From: Sarcocystis neurona
Lineage: Eukaryota > Apicomplexa > Conoidasida > Eucoccidiorida > Sarcocystidae
Length of the DNA stretch: 64,000 nt
Reading direction: 5' to 3'
Assembly (NCBI GenBank): GCA_000727475.1
Contig: KL647303.1
Span: 1,303,449-1,367,448, forward strand
Shown in pieces: positions 1-12,972 of this stretch; position 1 is the stretch's first letter; each line of letters begins with the position of its first letter. The notes under the pieces are model-generated. The model ran no database searches and had not been told where the DNA came from. It worked only from the letters and a program-made list of their open reading frames with translations. The translations under genes and the position numbers were made by a program.

Positions 1-679
1 TCGTTGGTGTTGGGGGCGCTGCTGCTGCTGTTCCTGCTGCGTCTCCTTCTGTCGGAGGCCCGGCTGCTGTTGCTGCTGCAGCCCCCTCCTCCCCAACGTA
101 GCAGCAGCCGCTGCGCAGCAACGAAAATCGAGGCGGCCGTGTCAACGTGAACGCATCGTAGGCCACCGGCGAGTCACACAGCAGCGGCAGCTGATTCAAC
201 AGCTCAGGGTACTCCTTGGGCAAGCCACTGCGTCTGCTGCTGCAGCGACCACCACACACAGCAGCACGCACATCGCCCCAGGCACCCGCACGCATGCGTG
301 TAGCAGCTCTCTCTTCAACAGACACACACAGAAAATACGGTAAAAAGGAACAAAGGCACGTCTCCCTCGCACCTGGCGAGGTGCAGAAACGTCCAGCGAC
401 CAACCCTCAAGTGTACAGACGCCAAACATCACCGCGCCAACACCGTCCCTTCCCTTCTCCTCCCCCCCCCCCCCCCAAGTGCTGGACAACAGGTAATAAC
501 CCCGGGACGGTCCCACCGCACAGAGACGTGGCACAGACACAGATGGGGCAGCAGCAGCTCTAGATGCACCTCCAGCAGAACCAGTGACCCCACTCTTCTG
601 TGCACGCGTCTACATGGTCAGGCCCGCCGGAGGTCGTAGGATACCCGAGACCTCCCCTAATGCGGTATTATCACATACC
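1..679. other. intergenic; CTG repeats and a C-run
   Basis: The first 120 bases are imperfect CTG/GCTG repeats (CAG on the minus strand), possibly the edge of a gene outside the window. A run of 14 C lies near 464-477. No frame here shows protein character. Confidence 0.6.
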
Positions 680-817
680 CTACTTCCCTTCGGTGACGGC
701 GACGTACCGCTTTACGAAGCCGTAACACACGGCGAGAACCTGCACCGCGCTGCAGACGATCGGGAGATAAAAAGAGTCGGTGAGGCAGGTCACCGTGTCC
801 AAGGAGCTGTACTGAAA
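680..817 (-). CDS. putative terminal exon of an unknown membrane protein
   Basis: On the minus strand the acceptor TTATTGCTGCAG is followed by an open segment ending in TAG at 680-682. It encodes FQYSSLDTVTCLTDSFYL, a hydrophobic stretch (PIVCSAVQVLAVCYGFV) long enough to cross a membrane, and a short basic tail (KRYVAVTEGK). It lies in a small island without CAG or GA repeats. A second acceptor six bases further in (TTTCAG) is possible. Upstream exons would lie at higher coordinates, but the next 500 bases are a purine repeat and none was found. The family is not recognised. Confidence 0.35.
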   Translation of the reverse strand, partial: FQYSSLDTVTCLTDSFYLPIVCSAVQVLAVCYGFVKRYVAVTEGK

Positions 818-965
818 CTGCAGCAATAACAAATTCGGAGAATTGCGCGAGACACACAGAGACAACAGGGCACACGAGGCTGAAGAGAGAGACCGCGCGA
901 GGAAGAAAAGCAAGCATGTGTGCGTCGTACGCCTGCTGAGAGCAGCAACAACAAATCAAACTAAA

Positions 966-1340
966 AGGCGGTGAGAGAGAAGACACAGAGAGGACGAGAC
1001 AGTGAGAGAGAAGAGAGGGACACGGAGGGACAGAAAGAGACAGAGAGGGGGGGAAGGAAAGCGAGGACGAGAGAGACAGAGACAGAGACAGAGAGAGACG
1101 AGGAGACAGAGAGAGAAGGAGACAGAGAGAGAGAGGAGACAGGGGACAAAGAGAGAGAGACAGAGAGAGAGAATGAGACAGGGGAGAAGGAGACAGAGAG
1201 AGAGGATGAGACACGGGAGATAGAGAGAGAGAAGAAGACAGAGAGAGAGGAGAGAGAGGGGGGATAAAGAGGCAGGGGAGATAAAGAGAGAGGAGAGATA
1301 GAGAGAGAGAGGAAGAGAGATAGGAAGAGGGAGGAAGTTG
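966..1340. repeat. purine-only (GA)n-type tract
   Basis: About 375 bases of the plus strand are almost entirely A and G, mostly GAGAGACAGAGA-like units with rare C. The frames translate to Glu/Arg or to Leu/Ser on the other strand and are not taken as genes. From 1340 to 2800 the sequence stays rich in GA and CA, without a recognisable exon. Confidence 0.85.
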
Positions 1341-2394
1341 GGGTGTGCGTGAGTGAGGACAGCAACTGGTGAGATATTAGACGAGACAGAGAGAGAACAG
1401 AAAGAGACAGAGGGAGAGACGGAGGGGAAGTGTGCGCGTATGTGAATCGCGAGGGCAGCAACACGGAGAGAAACGTTGGGAGAGACCAACGGAGCCAGGC
1501 CAAGAGGAAGCGAGAAAAAGAAAGAGACGTCCGCGTGTGTGTCTGCACGTCAAGGTCGCATGCATCCGGGCAGCAGCAGTTCACGCAAGCCGCCGCCGCA
1601 GACGGACAGAGAGAGAGAGAGACGCAGACACGTGCGAGTGGCAGGCGCCTCGCACTGCAACGCAGATGTTGGGACCGCCTCAGAAAGAGGAACGGGCGTG
1701 GATTTGGTAAAGAAGCAACGAGACATGCGCAGAGTCCGGAAAACAACAGCGAGGGGAGGAGAAGGCGCAGGACACTGGCAAAACAACGAGTCACGAAAGA
1801 AGACGCTTCTCACCGCAGTCGAGACAGAAAGACAGAAGAAAGAAAAGGAACGGACACACCGCCAGAAACGGCAGTCGAGACACAGAGAAAGAGAGAGAAT
1901 TTCAGGCGCCGCTACGGCAGTCGAAGGAGAGAACGAGCCGCAGGCATATCGTCGGAAATATCAGGAACTCGCACTGTACGCCACCAGAAATGCCGGCATT
2001 TCTTGGCGGAGTTAGAAAGAGATACGACACACCGCCAGAAATATCCAGAGGCATCAACGCGGCAGCGAAGGAGAGAAGGGAAGCTCGACACAAGCTCCAC
2101 AAAATACCGAGCGATTCGTCGAGGCCGTATACAGAGAGAGACAGAAAACACGTAACCTCGGCCAAAGCGACGGGCATCGCAGCGTCTATACCCGCGTCCG
2201 TCTCTATACATGAGGAGACAGCAGCGGCGTCGCCCAGACTTCTCTGCTGCTGCAGAGGACTCTTCTCGGTGAGGCATGCAGCAGCAACAGCCACACACGC
2301 ACGTACACACGCAGACGAAGGAGAGAAAATACACCTCCGCCACGCAGACAGACGGAGAGAGCCGGAGAGGAACTCGTACATACACCGGGGCATA

Positions 2395-2735
2395 TATGTA
2401 CATACACACGAAGGCAGCTATTGACTCACATACATACACATGGCACACACAATCATAGAGAGAGACAGCAAGAGACACACAGAGAGAGAGACAGAGACAC
2501 AGAGAGACACATACATATACCCCCAAACACGTACACATATATAGACATATATATACGGACTGACGGATGCATATACATGTACACGTATACAACATCCACA
2601 CATATATGCATTCACACATATACAGGTATTTATATATACATACTGACACACAGAGGTATACAGACACGTACAAGTCGACGAAGAAGGACAAACATGTACG
2701 CACGTATACGTATATAGAGAGAGAGACAGAGAGAG
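2395..2735. repeat. CA/TA-rich low-complexity tract
   Basis: This stretch is an irregular mixture of ACACAT, TATATA and GAGAGA units, with purines and pyrimidines largely alternating. No gene is seen in it. Confidence 0.8.
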
Positions 2736-2844
2736 GGAGAGAGAATCTACAAATAGATAACAAACCGACTCACTCACTCACGCACAACAAATAATTATAC
2801 GGACGCGGCCAAGATGTGCTTGGTGCAGACACGCAGAAGAAAAA

Positions 2845-3165
2845 GTGGAAGATCTGATTCAGAGAGTCGGCGACAGTGCGCACGCGCGGCGAGAAAAGTT
2901 GCACCTGCTGCGATGCATGTACAACACCGGCCACTCATCAAACATCAGCACCAGCAGCAGCTGCACGGCAGCAGCAGCAGCAGCAACGGCAGCGGCAACA
3001 GCAACGGCAGCAAGTGCGACAACAGCAGCAGAGAGAGTAAGGCGTCATAGCAGCAGCAACAGCGCAGGAGGAGCAACCGCAGCAGCAAGAAGCGGCCAAC
3101 CCACCAGCGGCACAAGCAACGGAGCAAGAGCGGCAGAGTTAAGAGGAGCAACAGCGGCAGAGTAA
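2845..3165 (+). CDS. putative exon, helical start followed by Ala/Ser/Thr-rich run
   Basis: The frame reads VEDLIQRVGDSAHARREKLH and LLRCMYNTGHSSNI before passing into an Ala/Thr/Ser run encoded by imperfect CAG/GCA repeats, with a stop at 3163-3165. The non-repetitive first 40 codons have about 75% G or C at the third position. No ATG opens this frame, so it would be an internal or last exon. A neighbouring frame from the ATG at 2814 (MCLVQTRRRKS) is also open and cannot be excluded. Confidence 0.22.
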   Translation: MEDLIQRVGDSAHARREKLHLLRCMYNTGHSSNISTSSSCTAAAAAATAAATATAASATTAAERVRRHSSSNSAGGATAAARSGQPTSGTSNGARAAELRGATAAE

Positions 3166-3169
3166 GAGG

Positions 3170-5530
3170 AGCAGCAGCTGCAGCGTAGGAGGAGCAACAG
3201 CCCAGCTGCAGCACTGGCAAACGAAGAACAGCAACAGTTGCAGCAACAGCAGGAAAAGCAACAGCAGCACCACACTTGCCTTTGAAGAGCAGTTCTCCAG
3301 GACAATACACGTCGTTTCCAGCACTGCCAGTATCAGTTCGTCGGACGGGCAGAACGCCTCCTTGTTGCTGCTTTCTCTCGCTTCTTCGCGAGCCGCTGCA
3401 GCGGCTGAAGTCCCCACGTAGAGGAAAACAGCACCCCACACAGTGTTACCAACAGGCATCCACCACAGCACCCGCAACAGCGACACATCCCGCGCAGCAG
3501 CAGCAGCCCCGCAGCACGTCGGAGCAGCAGCACAGCAGTTTGAATGCGGTAGCAGTACCGGCAGCAGGAAACGGGAGCACAACGCAGCCGCATACGACAG
3601 CAGCAGTAGCTAGAGCACCCAGCAGCAGCAACAGAAGCAGATGCACAACCATCAGCAGTGCTGGCGCAGAAAAGCAGCTGCAGAAAGACACTGCAGCAGC
3701 ACCAGCGGCCGCGCAAGACAACAGCAGCGACAGCACAGCGCAGTGGCAGCATTGTCGAGAAGTGCACACATCCTCTAATAAAGCTCCCTCATCCTGGATC
3801 GCACTTCTACTTGAAAAATATTCTCCTGCTTATTTCGCCCACCTGCTGCTCCTGCTCCCGCTGCGACTGCTCTTGCTGCTGCCGTTTCTGTTCTCGCTTG
3901 TATGGTCTTGCTGCTGTTACTGTTGCTATGCCGCTGTCTCCTTCTTGTACTGCTGCTGCTGGACTGACGATTGCTGCTGCTCTCCGTGCTGCTTTCCTAC
4001 CTGCAGCTCCTGCTCTCCCTTCTGCTGCTACTCTTGTTGCTGCTCTTGCTGCTGCTGCTCTTCGTGCCACTGCTGCTCTTCCTGGGGCAGCTCCACTTAT
4101 CGCTACGGTTCTTCCTGCCACTCCTGTTCTTGCTAACGTGCTGATGCCGCTCCCAGTGCTGCTGCTGCTGCCACTGCTGCTGCTAGTCCCAGTACTGCTG
4201 CTGGTCCAAGTGCTGCTGCTGCTGCCAGTGGTGTGCTGCGGCATACCCATTGCAGGAGTCAGAAGACCCTTGTGTTTGGCGTATGTGAACATCAGGTCAT
4301 CAAATCGATTGAGCGCCGGAGCCCAGGCAGTCACGTCTCCCTGTTTCTCCCACATCCAGCCCTGCGCACACGCAGCAGCAGCAGCAACACCGGCACCAGT
4401 AGCAGCAACACCACCAGCAGCAACACCAGAAGCAACAGAGCAGCAACGGCGGCAGCAGCGGCGACGGCGGCGTCAACGCCGACGGGTCCCCATTTACAAA
4501 CACGTAGATCTACATACAAACGCGTGGGATAACCCCAGCAGCAACAGCAGAAACGCATGTAGCCACATTGGACGAGTACCGGAACCAGCAGCAGCCGCGT
4601 GGCGGCACTATTACTACTACGTCCTGCCGTAGCACCGACCAGATGCAGACATAGGAAGAAGTCCGGAGGACCAGCTGCAGCGGCAATACAGATCAAGAAC
4701 AGCAGCTGCGCGTTAGCAGCAACAGCAGCACGAATGACAGCTGCAGCACACAGTCGAGCAAAGAAACCGCGATCCAACGGCCGTCCGCACCACAGCAGCT
4801 TCCCTACGAGCAGCGGAAGCCGCGCGCAGCTGCAGCAGACGCGCTCGCAGTCGACGCAGTCCACCTCGCCGCAGCAGCAGCAAACGAACAATCAAGACAG
4901 CAGCAGCAGACGCAGCAGAACATTCCACCAGCAGCTCACGCCTCAGCAAGCTTCCACGGCTGGGTGGAGCAGGCGCGCCTTCTCAACGCAGGAAAACGCT
5001 TCACGAAAGGCGTCGTGGGAGTTACTGTTGTTGGACCGTATATACACATAAAAACTGACGAGAAACTACACAGCAGCAATCGACGCAGGTACAAGAGAGA
5101 CGCAGAATGGCAGGCGCGCAGTACCTGCTGCAGCAGCCCTGCTGCAACGCGGTCTACCCGTACACATGTACACGTGCTCGGCAGCCACGGCTACAGGAGG
5201 GGGAGGAGAAGCAGCAGCAGCACGAGCGCCAGAAAGCCGAAAAGAGCAGCAGGAGACGCGGCACAGCAGCAGTGGGGAAAGCAGATGCAGCAGGAGGTGC
5301 AGCAGTTTGTGGAGGGGGAGAAGTACCGGCAACATTGGTAGAGGCACGCGCTGTGACACCAGCAGGCTGCGAGCAGGAATAGCAGCAGCTCGACGAGGAA
5401 TCGCAGCAGATGCATCAAAACGAACGACAGTAACAGCAGCACACGAAGCAGAAGCTCCATCTAACAACAGGAGCAGCAAAACGGCGGCTCAACGTCCCCC
5501 ACACTTCCGCAGACGATCTCTGTCCGTCAC
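3170..5530. repeat. block of imperfect CAG/CTG repeats, orientation flips twice
   Basis: The plus strand carries CAG/GCA units at about 3170-3780 and 4370-5480, and CTG units at about 3840-4250. Every frame is open for long stretches because the repeats lack stops, so frame length proves nothing here. Parts may be coding, but no non-repetitive protein segment was recognised. Confidence 0.7.
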
Positions 5531-5579
5531 CCATCTATACTTCTACTTCCTCAATATATGGTATAGCACATATATATAT

Positions 5580-5750
5580 ATGTTGTGTGCTTGCTCTTCA
5601 TAGATGCCATCTCAGTATATAATGTAATATATATATACATACTGTGTACTTGCTCTTAATATGTGCCGTCTCAACATATAGTATGACACACGTATATACT
5701 GCACTTGCTCGTAGTTGACGCCAGCTCAATATACGACACATATATACGGT
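5580..5750. repeat. three degenerate copies of a 55-60 bp unit
   Basis: Copies begin near 5585, 5644 and 5699 and share (G/C)TGCACTTGCTC-like text, then TGCC(A/G)TCTCA and a TATATA tail. The last copy runs straight into the 5.76 kb exon candidate. Confidence 0.65.
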
Positions 5751-5754
5751 TTAG

Positions 5755-5948
5755 GTGCCCAAAAGAGATGCCGTACGCGGAAGGGCTGGAGGTGATCAAG
5801 AAGCTCCTCTCCTGGACAGGTGGCGAGCACTTCGATAAGTTGGCGCTGCGTCTTTGGCAGAGACGCGACAGCCAATTGAAAGTTGTCGCTCAGACTCAGC
5901 AATATCTTCCCCATTTTGTCTCGTCTGCATGCGAAGAATATTTCCTGG
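5755..5948. CDS. exon candidate of undecided strand
   Basis: This repeat-free island of about 190 bases reads as plausible protein on both strands. The plus strand (TTTAG|G to CTGG|GTAATC) gives MPYAEGLEVIKKLLSWTGGE and following residues. The minus strand (acceptor ATTACCCAG, starting at 5944) gives KMGKILLSLSDNFQLAVASL and then PKTQRQLIEVLATCPGEELL. Third-position GC is about 62% on plus and 58% on minus, which does not decide it. The block next to it (6.0-7.2 kb) has CAG on the minus strand, which slightly favours minus. Neither protein is recognised. Confidence 0.3.
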
Positions 5949-5949
5949 G

Positions 5950-8900
5950 TAATCACGTCAAAACAGCAAGGGTGCTGTTGCTCCCGTCTCTGTTTAACGA
6001 GTCGTGCTGCTGCTGCTGCTCTTCCTCCCCTTCCTCTTCCTCCTTTTCACACGTCTCGTACAACTGCCGCCTGCCAGTGCACACCGCTCGCACGACTGCT
6101 CCTGCTGCTTGAAGTCCTGCTGCGTCTGTTTTTCGACGTGTTGCTGCTTCTACTGCTTGTGTTGCTGCTGCTTCTGCTGCTCGAGTTGCTGCTGGTCCAG
6201 CCCTAGCAGCTCCTGGTATTGACAGAGTCACCGCGGTGCCCCTCGCACTGCTGTTCCTCGCTTGGCAATTCCTGCCGCAGCAATGGGTCTTGTTCCTGCA
6301 GGGGATGCGGCGGCAGTTGCTGTTGGTGGAAACGCTGTTGTGTATTCTGCAGCTGCAGCTGCAGTCGCTGCTGCTCCTGCTGCTGCAGAAGCTGCTGCTG
6401 TTGTACCTGCTGGGCGCTGCTGCAGCTGCCGCACGCCGCACGTTGCTTGGGAAACGCACCTCCCCTGCTGCCCACAATATTGTTGCACGTGCTCCCGCTA
6501 CTGCGCGTACTGCTGCTGTTGCGTGTGCTGCTGCTCGCGCGCGTACTGCCGATGCTGCGCGTACTGCTACTGCGGCGCCTGCTGGCGCTGAAGCGCCTGT
6601 TACCGACGGTGGGATGGCAGTCTGCTGGTGTACGAGCTGGCTCAAAAGCCGCTGCTGGGTGGTGCCCATCAACGGCAGCTGCTGCCGTAGACAACAAGTC
6701 GGTACGAGGGCCTCAGTGAAATCGCCTAGCTGCTCCAGTCCTTTGTTGCTGCTTCAGCTGGCGCACTGCTGCAGCACTTGCGTATTGTTGCTGGTGTTCT
6801 GCAGTTGCTGTTGAACCGCTGTGCTGCCGTTACGCCTGTGCTGCTGACGGTGCAGCGGCTGCCTGCTGCTCCTGCGCTGACCCCGCTTCTTCTGACGAAA
6901 TGCTGTCCCTGCGGCCGTAGCTGTTGCCCTGCTGCTGCTGTTGCTGCTCCGGTCACCGTTCTGCCTGCTGCAACCGTGCGACTCCTGTTCGGCTAACGCT
7001 GCTGCGGTGTGCTGCGGCACCAGGAGCGCGACCGCTGCGCGAAGACGGTCCACAGTAACACCTCCCTGGCCAGACGCGTGAAACACGCGCGCGCGATAAT
7101 GCTGCTGCTGCCGGTGGTGGTGGAGGAGGACCTGCTGCAGCAGGAAGGACCAGCAGCCACCGCTGGCTCCCTTTAAGAATTCTGCGCTGCTGCGAGCTTG
7201 TGAGCTGGGCAGCAGCAGCAGCGGCACGCGCATGCGCAGGTTTTCACCCAATTCTTCAAGAAATTATATCGAAAATCTATTGTGGACGAAGATATGCTAC
7301 TACTACGTGGACCTGGGTCACGAAAGAAAGTCTACACATATATAAATATACGCATACGCGCCCCTCCATATATACACTATTCACACATACATAGTTACAC
7401 ATTATCCACATATACATATATACACATGTCCACACATGGACGTGCTTCTGCGTAGGTACGTGTACATGAATCTACATGTAGATGATACGCCATATTACGG
7501 GGGTGTCAACTGCAGGGATGCGCGCATGCCTTTACGGCGCCGGTTAAACCTTCGTAGGCTTTGCTTGCAGGACATCCCACGGCGTGTAGCGACGACCCGT
7601 ACAGAAGAGGCCGCACTGCGCGATGGGGGAGTTACATAGACGTATGCATCATATACGGGGCACCACATACAGGAAGACACCAGGCCAGCTGCCTACCGGC
7701 CGCTCTTCCGTCACTCTGGACCTGCTCGGAAGCTGCTTCTCTCCTGCCGTTGCTGTGACACGTTGCCGCTGCTGCTACTGCAAGTGTTACTGCTGCTGCT
7801 GCTTACGCTCGTGTGTTTCTCTGGCGGCCGCAGTGTGGCCGCTGCTGTTGTCGTAGCAGGTGCCGCAGATGCTCGTCGATTGAAGAGACAGCAGCGGGCG
7901 ACTGAGAGGCCACGCGCAATTCCCGCTGCCGCGAGGCAACGGTGATAGCAGTGAGGAAAAACGGGAGACGAGACGGGTGCAGGGAAGACACTACATGACC
8001 GGCTGCTGCTGCTGCTTCTTCGGCGGGCAGATGGAAGAGAATAGGCTGCAGCAGCTGTCGCTCCGGCGAATGCGCGGCAGGGAAGGAACCTGCAGCACAA
8101 GCGGCCGTCCAGACCGGTTGAGCGACCTCCGGAACAGCTGAAGTCATCTGCCGCTGTGTCGCTATCCCCTGCTGCTGCTACTGGTATCAGTATTCCTACG
8201 GCTGCTGACTCTGCCGTGGCCGTTTCGACGACGGCGTGCTGCTCATCAGCCCTGCTGCAGTTTCGTGCAATGACGTGCTGCGGTTGCTACTTCTAGTACG
8301 TAGTGCTGCCGGTAGATACGCACTGGCCTGCTGCTGCTCCTGCTGCATCCCAGTCGAAGCGGTCGCCAGGGTCCGGGCGGGCACGGCAGTTCAACCAAAG
8401 CCAGCGTCGGAGACACACGCAACTGCCGCAGCAGCAGACGCGCGGTGGAACGGTAGTAAGGACGAGCTGCTGCTTCGTGTGTTCGTGGTTCTGGCGCCGG
8501 CGGAGAGCCCAGCCGCCACAAGGTGCACCAGTGACAGTCACAGAAGGAAGAGAGCGGCGGCAGCAGCAGCAGGGAGAAGAAAAGCCGACAGCAGAAGAGA
8601 ACTGCAGTCGAGTTGCTGTGGGGAGAAGGGGCGACTGCAAGGTGGTTCCTGCAACGTCCGGAGAGAAACGGCGACGAAGGAAGGCGAGAAGCAGCAGGAG
8701 GAGGAAAATACCGGCAGCAAGGCCGCCAGGATGAGGGGAAACAAGAAGTCCGCCTGAACCTGCAAACGGCAGCAGCGCGGGGAGTTTTGTGGTGGCGTTG
8801 CCGTGCAACGGCAGCACCGGGTGCGGCTGCAGCAGCTGCGCCACGGAGGGGAAGGGGTAGCGGCGGCAGCCACCCTGAAATGAAAAATTCTTCAAAAGAA

Positions 8901-9000
8901 GAGACAGGAAAAGGTCGGAGGGCTCTCTCAAGCAGGGGATCCAGACAAACTGCACGAGTGGCGGGGGGAGGAAGCAGCAGCAGCAGGTGCCAGGCTGCTG
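5950..9000. repeat. repeat-rich stretch, mostly CTG on the plus strand
   Basis: Dense CTG/TGC units at 6000-7200 and 7690-8360 give Gln/Ala/Ser frames on the minus strand; CAG units dominate at 8400-9000. Between 7250 and 7690 there is AT-rich sequence without repeats and without a convincing exon. Confidence 0.65.
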
Positions 9001-9379
9001 CTGCTGCTGCTCTCGACTTTCAGTTGAATCGCGGGGGATTGCTGGCGAGTGAAACGCTGTAGAAAGGCAGAACAGAAGGAAACGGAGCGGACTTGCTGCT
9101 GCTGTTGCGACTGCCGCAGTTGTTGGGAGGATGCCTGTGTTCGAGCCTGCTGCTGTGCTGCTTGTTCCCTGTGTGGCAGCACTACCAGTAGCGTACCAGG
9201 CGAACTCCACTGCCGCGGTTGCAACTTGGAGCAGCACAGCCGCAGAGGCAGCAGCGGCTGCACCGGGATGAGCTGTTGCCGCTGTTGGTATTGCCGAAGA
9301 AACGTAAGGAAAAGGCGGTAATCGAAGAAGAAAATAGAACTGTCTCACGCGCTGCTCCAAAGAAACACAAACAAGCGCA

Positions 9380-10140
9380 GCAGAGAGAGAAGAAGACGTA
9401 CAAACACAGCGCCCCAGCGGCAAAAGTCTTCTTCCCTACAACAGCAGCAGCACCGGCATGGCAACAGCAGCAGCAGGACAACTGCTGCGCCGGCTGCAAC
9501 CGCAGCAGCACCACCGCAGGAGCAGCCCAAGAACGCGTGCAGCCAACGACAGCAGCAACAACGGCAGCAGCACAGAACGACACGGGAGTGCCTCTGCTGT
9601 GCTCTATCAACACAGCAGTCAGTCGGCTAGAGAGAACAATCCAGCTACAGAAGAAGCAGCAGCAGCCGCCGTATGGGCAACGACAGCAAGGCGACGGCAG
9701 CAGCAACAAAGCCAACAAGAGCAGCTGTTACGACAGCAGCAGCAACCACAACAGCAGCAGCACCAGCAGACTCGCAGCAACACAAGCACCTCGCCGCGCC
9801 GCAGCAGCACCGACGCGCTGTGCTCCGGGATTTTGACAGCCCGTAAGCTAACGATGCCTCTCTACCGAGCCACACCACCAACAATCTCTATTGGCAGCAG
9901 TGACAGAGCCCGCAGCCGCAGGAGCAGCACCAGGAATACCGCCAGAGTGAGTGTCGAAGCACAGGCGAGTGTAGCAGCAGCACACGACAAGTAGCAGCAA
10001 GCTTGTGCCACCTACGATCTGCTATGGCGACGCTAGGAACTTCAACAGGCAGGTGTACCAAGGGGCTGTTCCAGCAGCAGCAATCTACAGAGAAGCCGCC
10101 GTTCGAGCAGCAAAGCAGGAAAGCAACATTAGGACCTCGT
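9380..10140. repeat. CAG-rich block
   Basis: Imperfect CAG/GCA repeats open all three plus frames (Gln-, Ala- and Ser-rich). The 205-codon frame from 9219 has some mixed segments (KKHKQAQQREKKTYKHSAPA) but no recognisable domain, so it is not called as a gene. Confidence 0.6.
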
Positions 10141-12970
10141 GCTGAGCATCAGCAGTGGCACCGTACCCTACATACGGAAGACCCAACAAGTGTCCTCCTG
10201 CTGCACGCGTCCTGTGCTGCGCCGCTGCCGCTGCTTGTGGGGTGAGAGGGACTCCCGCGGCGGATGGCCTCGTCCTACTGGACAGGCGAGCTTCAATTCC
10301 TCTCTGCAGAACCACCTGCTAGTTTGTCCTGCTGCTGGCGTTGTCACACAGCAGCGGTGCCGCAGCAGATGCTGCTGGGACTGCCAGTACTAATGTCTCG
10401 GCGGTCCTGCTGCTGTGGAGGCTACTGCACCTGCGGCTGCTGCTGCTGCTTCTCTCACCTCTCTTGACTGTTGCTCCACGCTACTCCTCCCGACTCGGGA
10501 AACGCGGCAAACTGCCTTGTGGTGCCGGTGCCGCTGCAGCTTTCCACTGCCCAGCAGTTCTGGTGCGGTGCTGCAGAGGACCAGTAGCTACGGTGTCAGC
10601 AGAAAAACAGGGATGTGTGGTGAACAACTTGCCGCCGTCGCCTGCCTTGTTCCTTCCAATACCCTATAGAGCAGGAACAGCTGAAGGATGCGCAGCCAAA
10701 AACTACTCTTTCTGCTGCGGGTGCTGTCAGAGCAAATGCTGCGAAGGAGCTGACAACTGCACACCAGGAAGAGCAGTGCTTATACACAAGAACAGCAGGG
10801 ATGCACTTCGCGGAGTTGCTGCTGCTGCTGCTACTGCTGCGACTATCTTCGCAATCTACACTGCTCCTGGTGGTTCAGCCTCTTCTCGCAGCACCTTGAC
10901 TATTCTCCAACTAGTTCTAACCCCGACCTGCCACGGTGAGGAGCAAAGGTCCTTCTAGTACTAGTTCGTTTCCTACTGTCTCTCCACTCATCAGGTTTCA
11001 CCAAATCCTCTTCCGGCTGGAAGTGCATCAGATGGTCAAGGGTCTCCCGCTGTTGCCGCTACTGGTGGTGCTGCTGCTCCTCGTACTTCTGCTGTAGATA
11101 ACACTAAAGCGGGTGCTGACTCTTTGTTGGATGCGCTAGACCACGAGGAGCAGCAACAAGACGTAGACACTAGCAGTCGTGCACCGCAGCTCCAACACAA
11201 AAGCGCCTATGTACAACGGAAAGCTTGAAGGCAGAGGAGGCACTCGCCTACAGCACCTGCAGTGGTTATATCACCAGCAGAAGAAACAGAGCAACGGCAC
11301 CACAGGAGCAGACCAAGGGATCCAGGAAAAGCAGCACCAGAAGCGACAGCAGGTGCCGCGGGAGTGCATCGTTTACTGCCAGTGCACTACGCAGACGTAG
11401 TAGAGCAGCATGCGCAGCAGCAGGACACGCATCAGCACTGACACCAGTAAGCGCTGTATACGATGAAGCATGCCGAACCGTAGAAAAGAAAAAGGTGCAC
11501 TCGTGCACGCAGATCTACATATCCATCTGCTTTTAGTATTGACGACAGGAGGACAGGGGATGTAGCAGAGCAGCGCAGGGAGGGCGCAGGGATGAAAGAG
11601 GAAGACTAGGAGGCTCGACTCGGCAATGCCAGCGTGCGGATTTGCCAGGCATAGCAGCACTGTTTCTGCGACTGCCGGTAGTGCTCTTTCCTCACTGATG
11701 CTGCTGGAGCTACTTCACAGTTTCTACGGCTCCCATTCCAGAGCCTCGATTGCTTAGTGCAGCACTGGATGAAGACGAATGAGCACGGCCGTCGCAGAAA
11801 CACTGCCGCTACACCCGACATTACCGCGCTCGGATCTCGGACTAAGCTGGTATACCTCTGTCGCATATCGTCTTCTCTTCCGTTCCTGCGCCCTCTCCGT
11901 GCTTCTCTAGAAACCTCGCTCTCCCTCGTCCTGCAGTCAATAGTTCAGGTTGAGCAATGTACACATCTACGTGCACGTGTGCACCTCTTTCTCTTCTCCA
12001 TTTCTGCTGAACACGTCAGCACGTCAAAAGTTACATTCAAACGTTAACAGCCGCATGCACGTGTAGACATCGCGTTGACACGTAAGTTTATCTCTGTACA
12101 AAGAGTCGCATGTATGTCTGTATCTCTGCGTGTGTATATTTGAAAAAAGAAAAGCACACAACAGCAGGGTGATGCAGCGGAAAGCAACACGACAATGCAC
12201 AGACTTCAGTAGTATTCACAATGCCCTATGTGAACACCTTATTTTTGCTGTCACGCACCGATGCAACAGAAGACGATATACGACTGCGTTGCCTTCAGAA
12301 GTATTCCCAGCCCTCTCCCTAAACATTGCACTCCGGCTGTAAAACACCTCCAGGTGTCGCACACGTTTTGCCGCTGTTTGGGATACCACAGTCGACTCCT
12401 GCTGCTGCTGCTTGTGTCTTCCGGCGCGATTACCTCGTTCTGCTTCACCACTGTTTGTCTTTAATGCCCCTTTAATGCGGTGCTTTGATGAACGGCTACG
12501 CTAGCGTCACCGCCGTGGTAGGGGACGGGTTTCTCGTTGCTCCTGAGAATAGGTGCTGTCTGGGGAAGTGCTGTTGCTGCGGAGGTGCTGGCGCTGCAGA
12601 TGTCCTGCTGCTGTAAGACCCAAAAGTGCTGCTGCTCCAGAGAAGTTGCTAATTCTCAATCGCAGCAGCCTCTACAAAGACGGTGCCGCTTACCAGAACA
12701 TGTGGAGCTAACGGTCGCCACCACCAGTTAAGGAAGAGCAGCTGCAATTCGCGTCCGCAGGGCAGTGAAGGCCCCCAGCAGGTGAGATAAATTTAAAACG
12801 CCTGCCCCTCCTGCTGCAGGAAGTGCACTCCGCTGTCCTTGCTGCGTGACTGCTGTTGTTGTGCACAGATGCTTCTTCGACCTCTGTTGCCTGCTGGCGC
12901 AGTGACTACTGCAAACCCAGTGTCTCTCCTGCGGCCAACTGTTGTTCCGGGTCGCTGCTGCCGGTGTTGG
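10140..12970. repeat. degenerate CTG/GCTG-rich sequence with short plain gaps
   Basis: CTG-type units predominate on the plus strand, with CAG units near 11.1-11.45 kb. From 11.5 to 12.5 kb the sequence is plainer, and no exon could be supported there. Confidence 0.5.
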
Positions 12971-12972
12971 TC

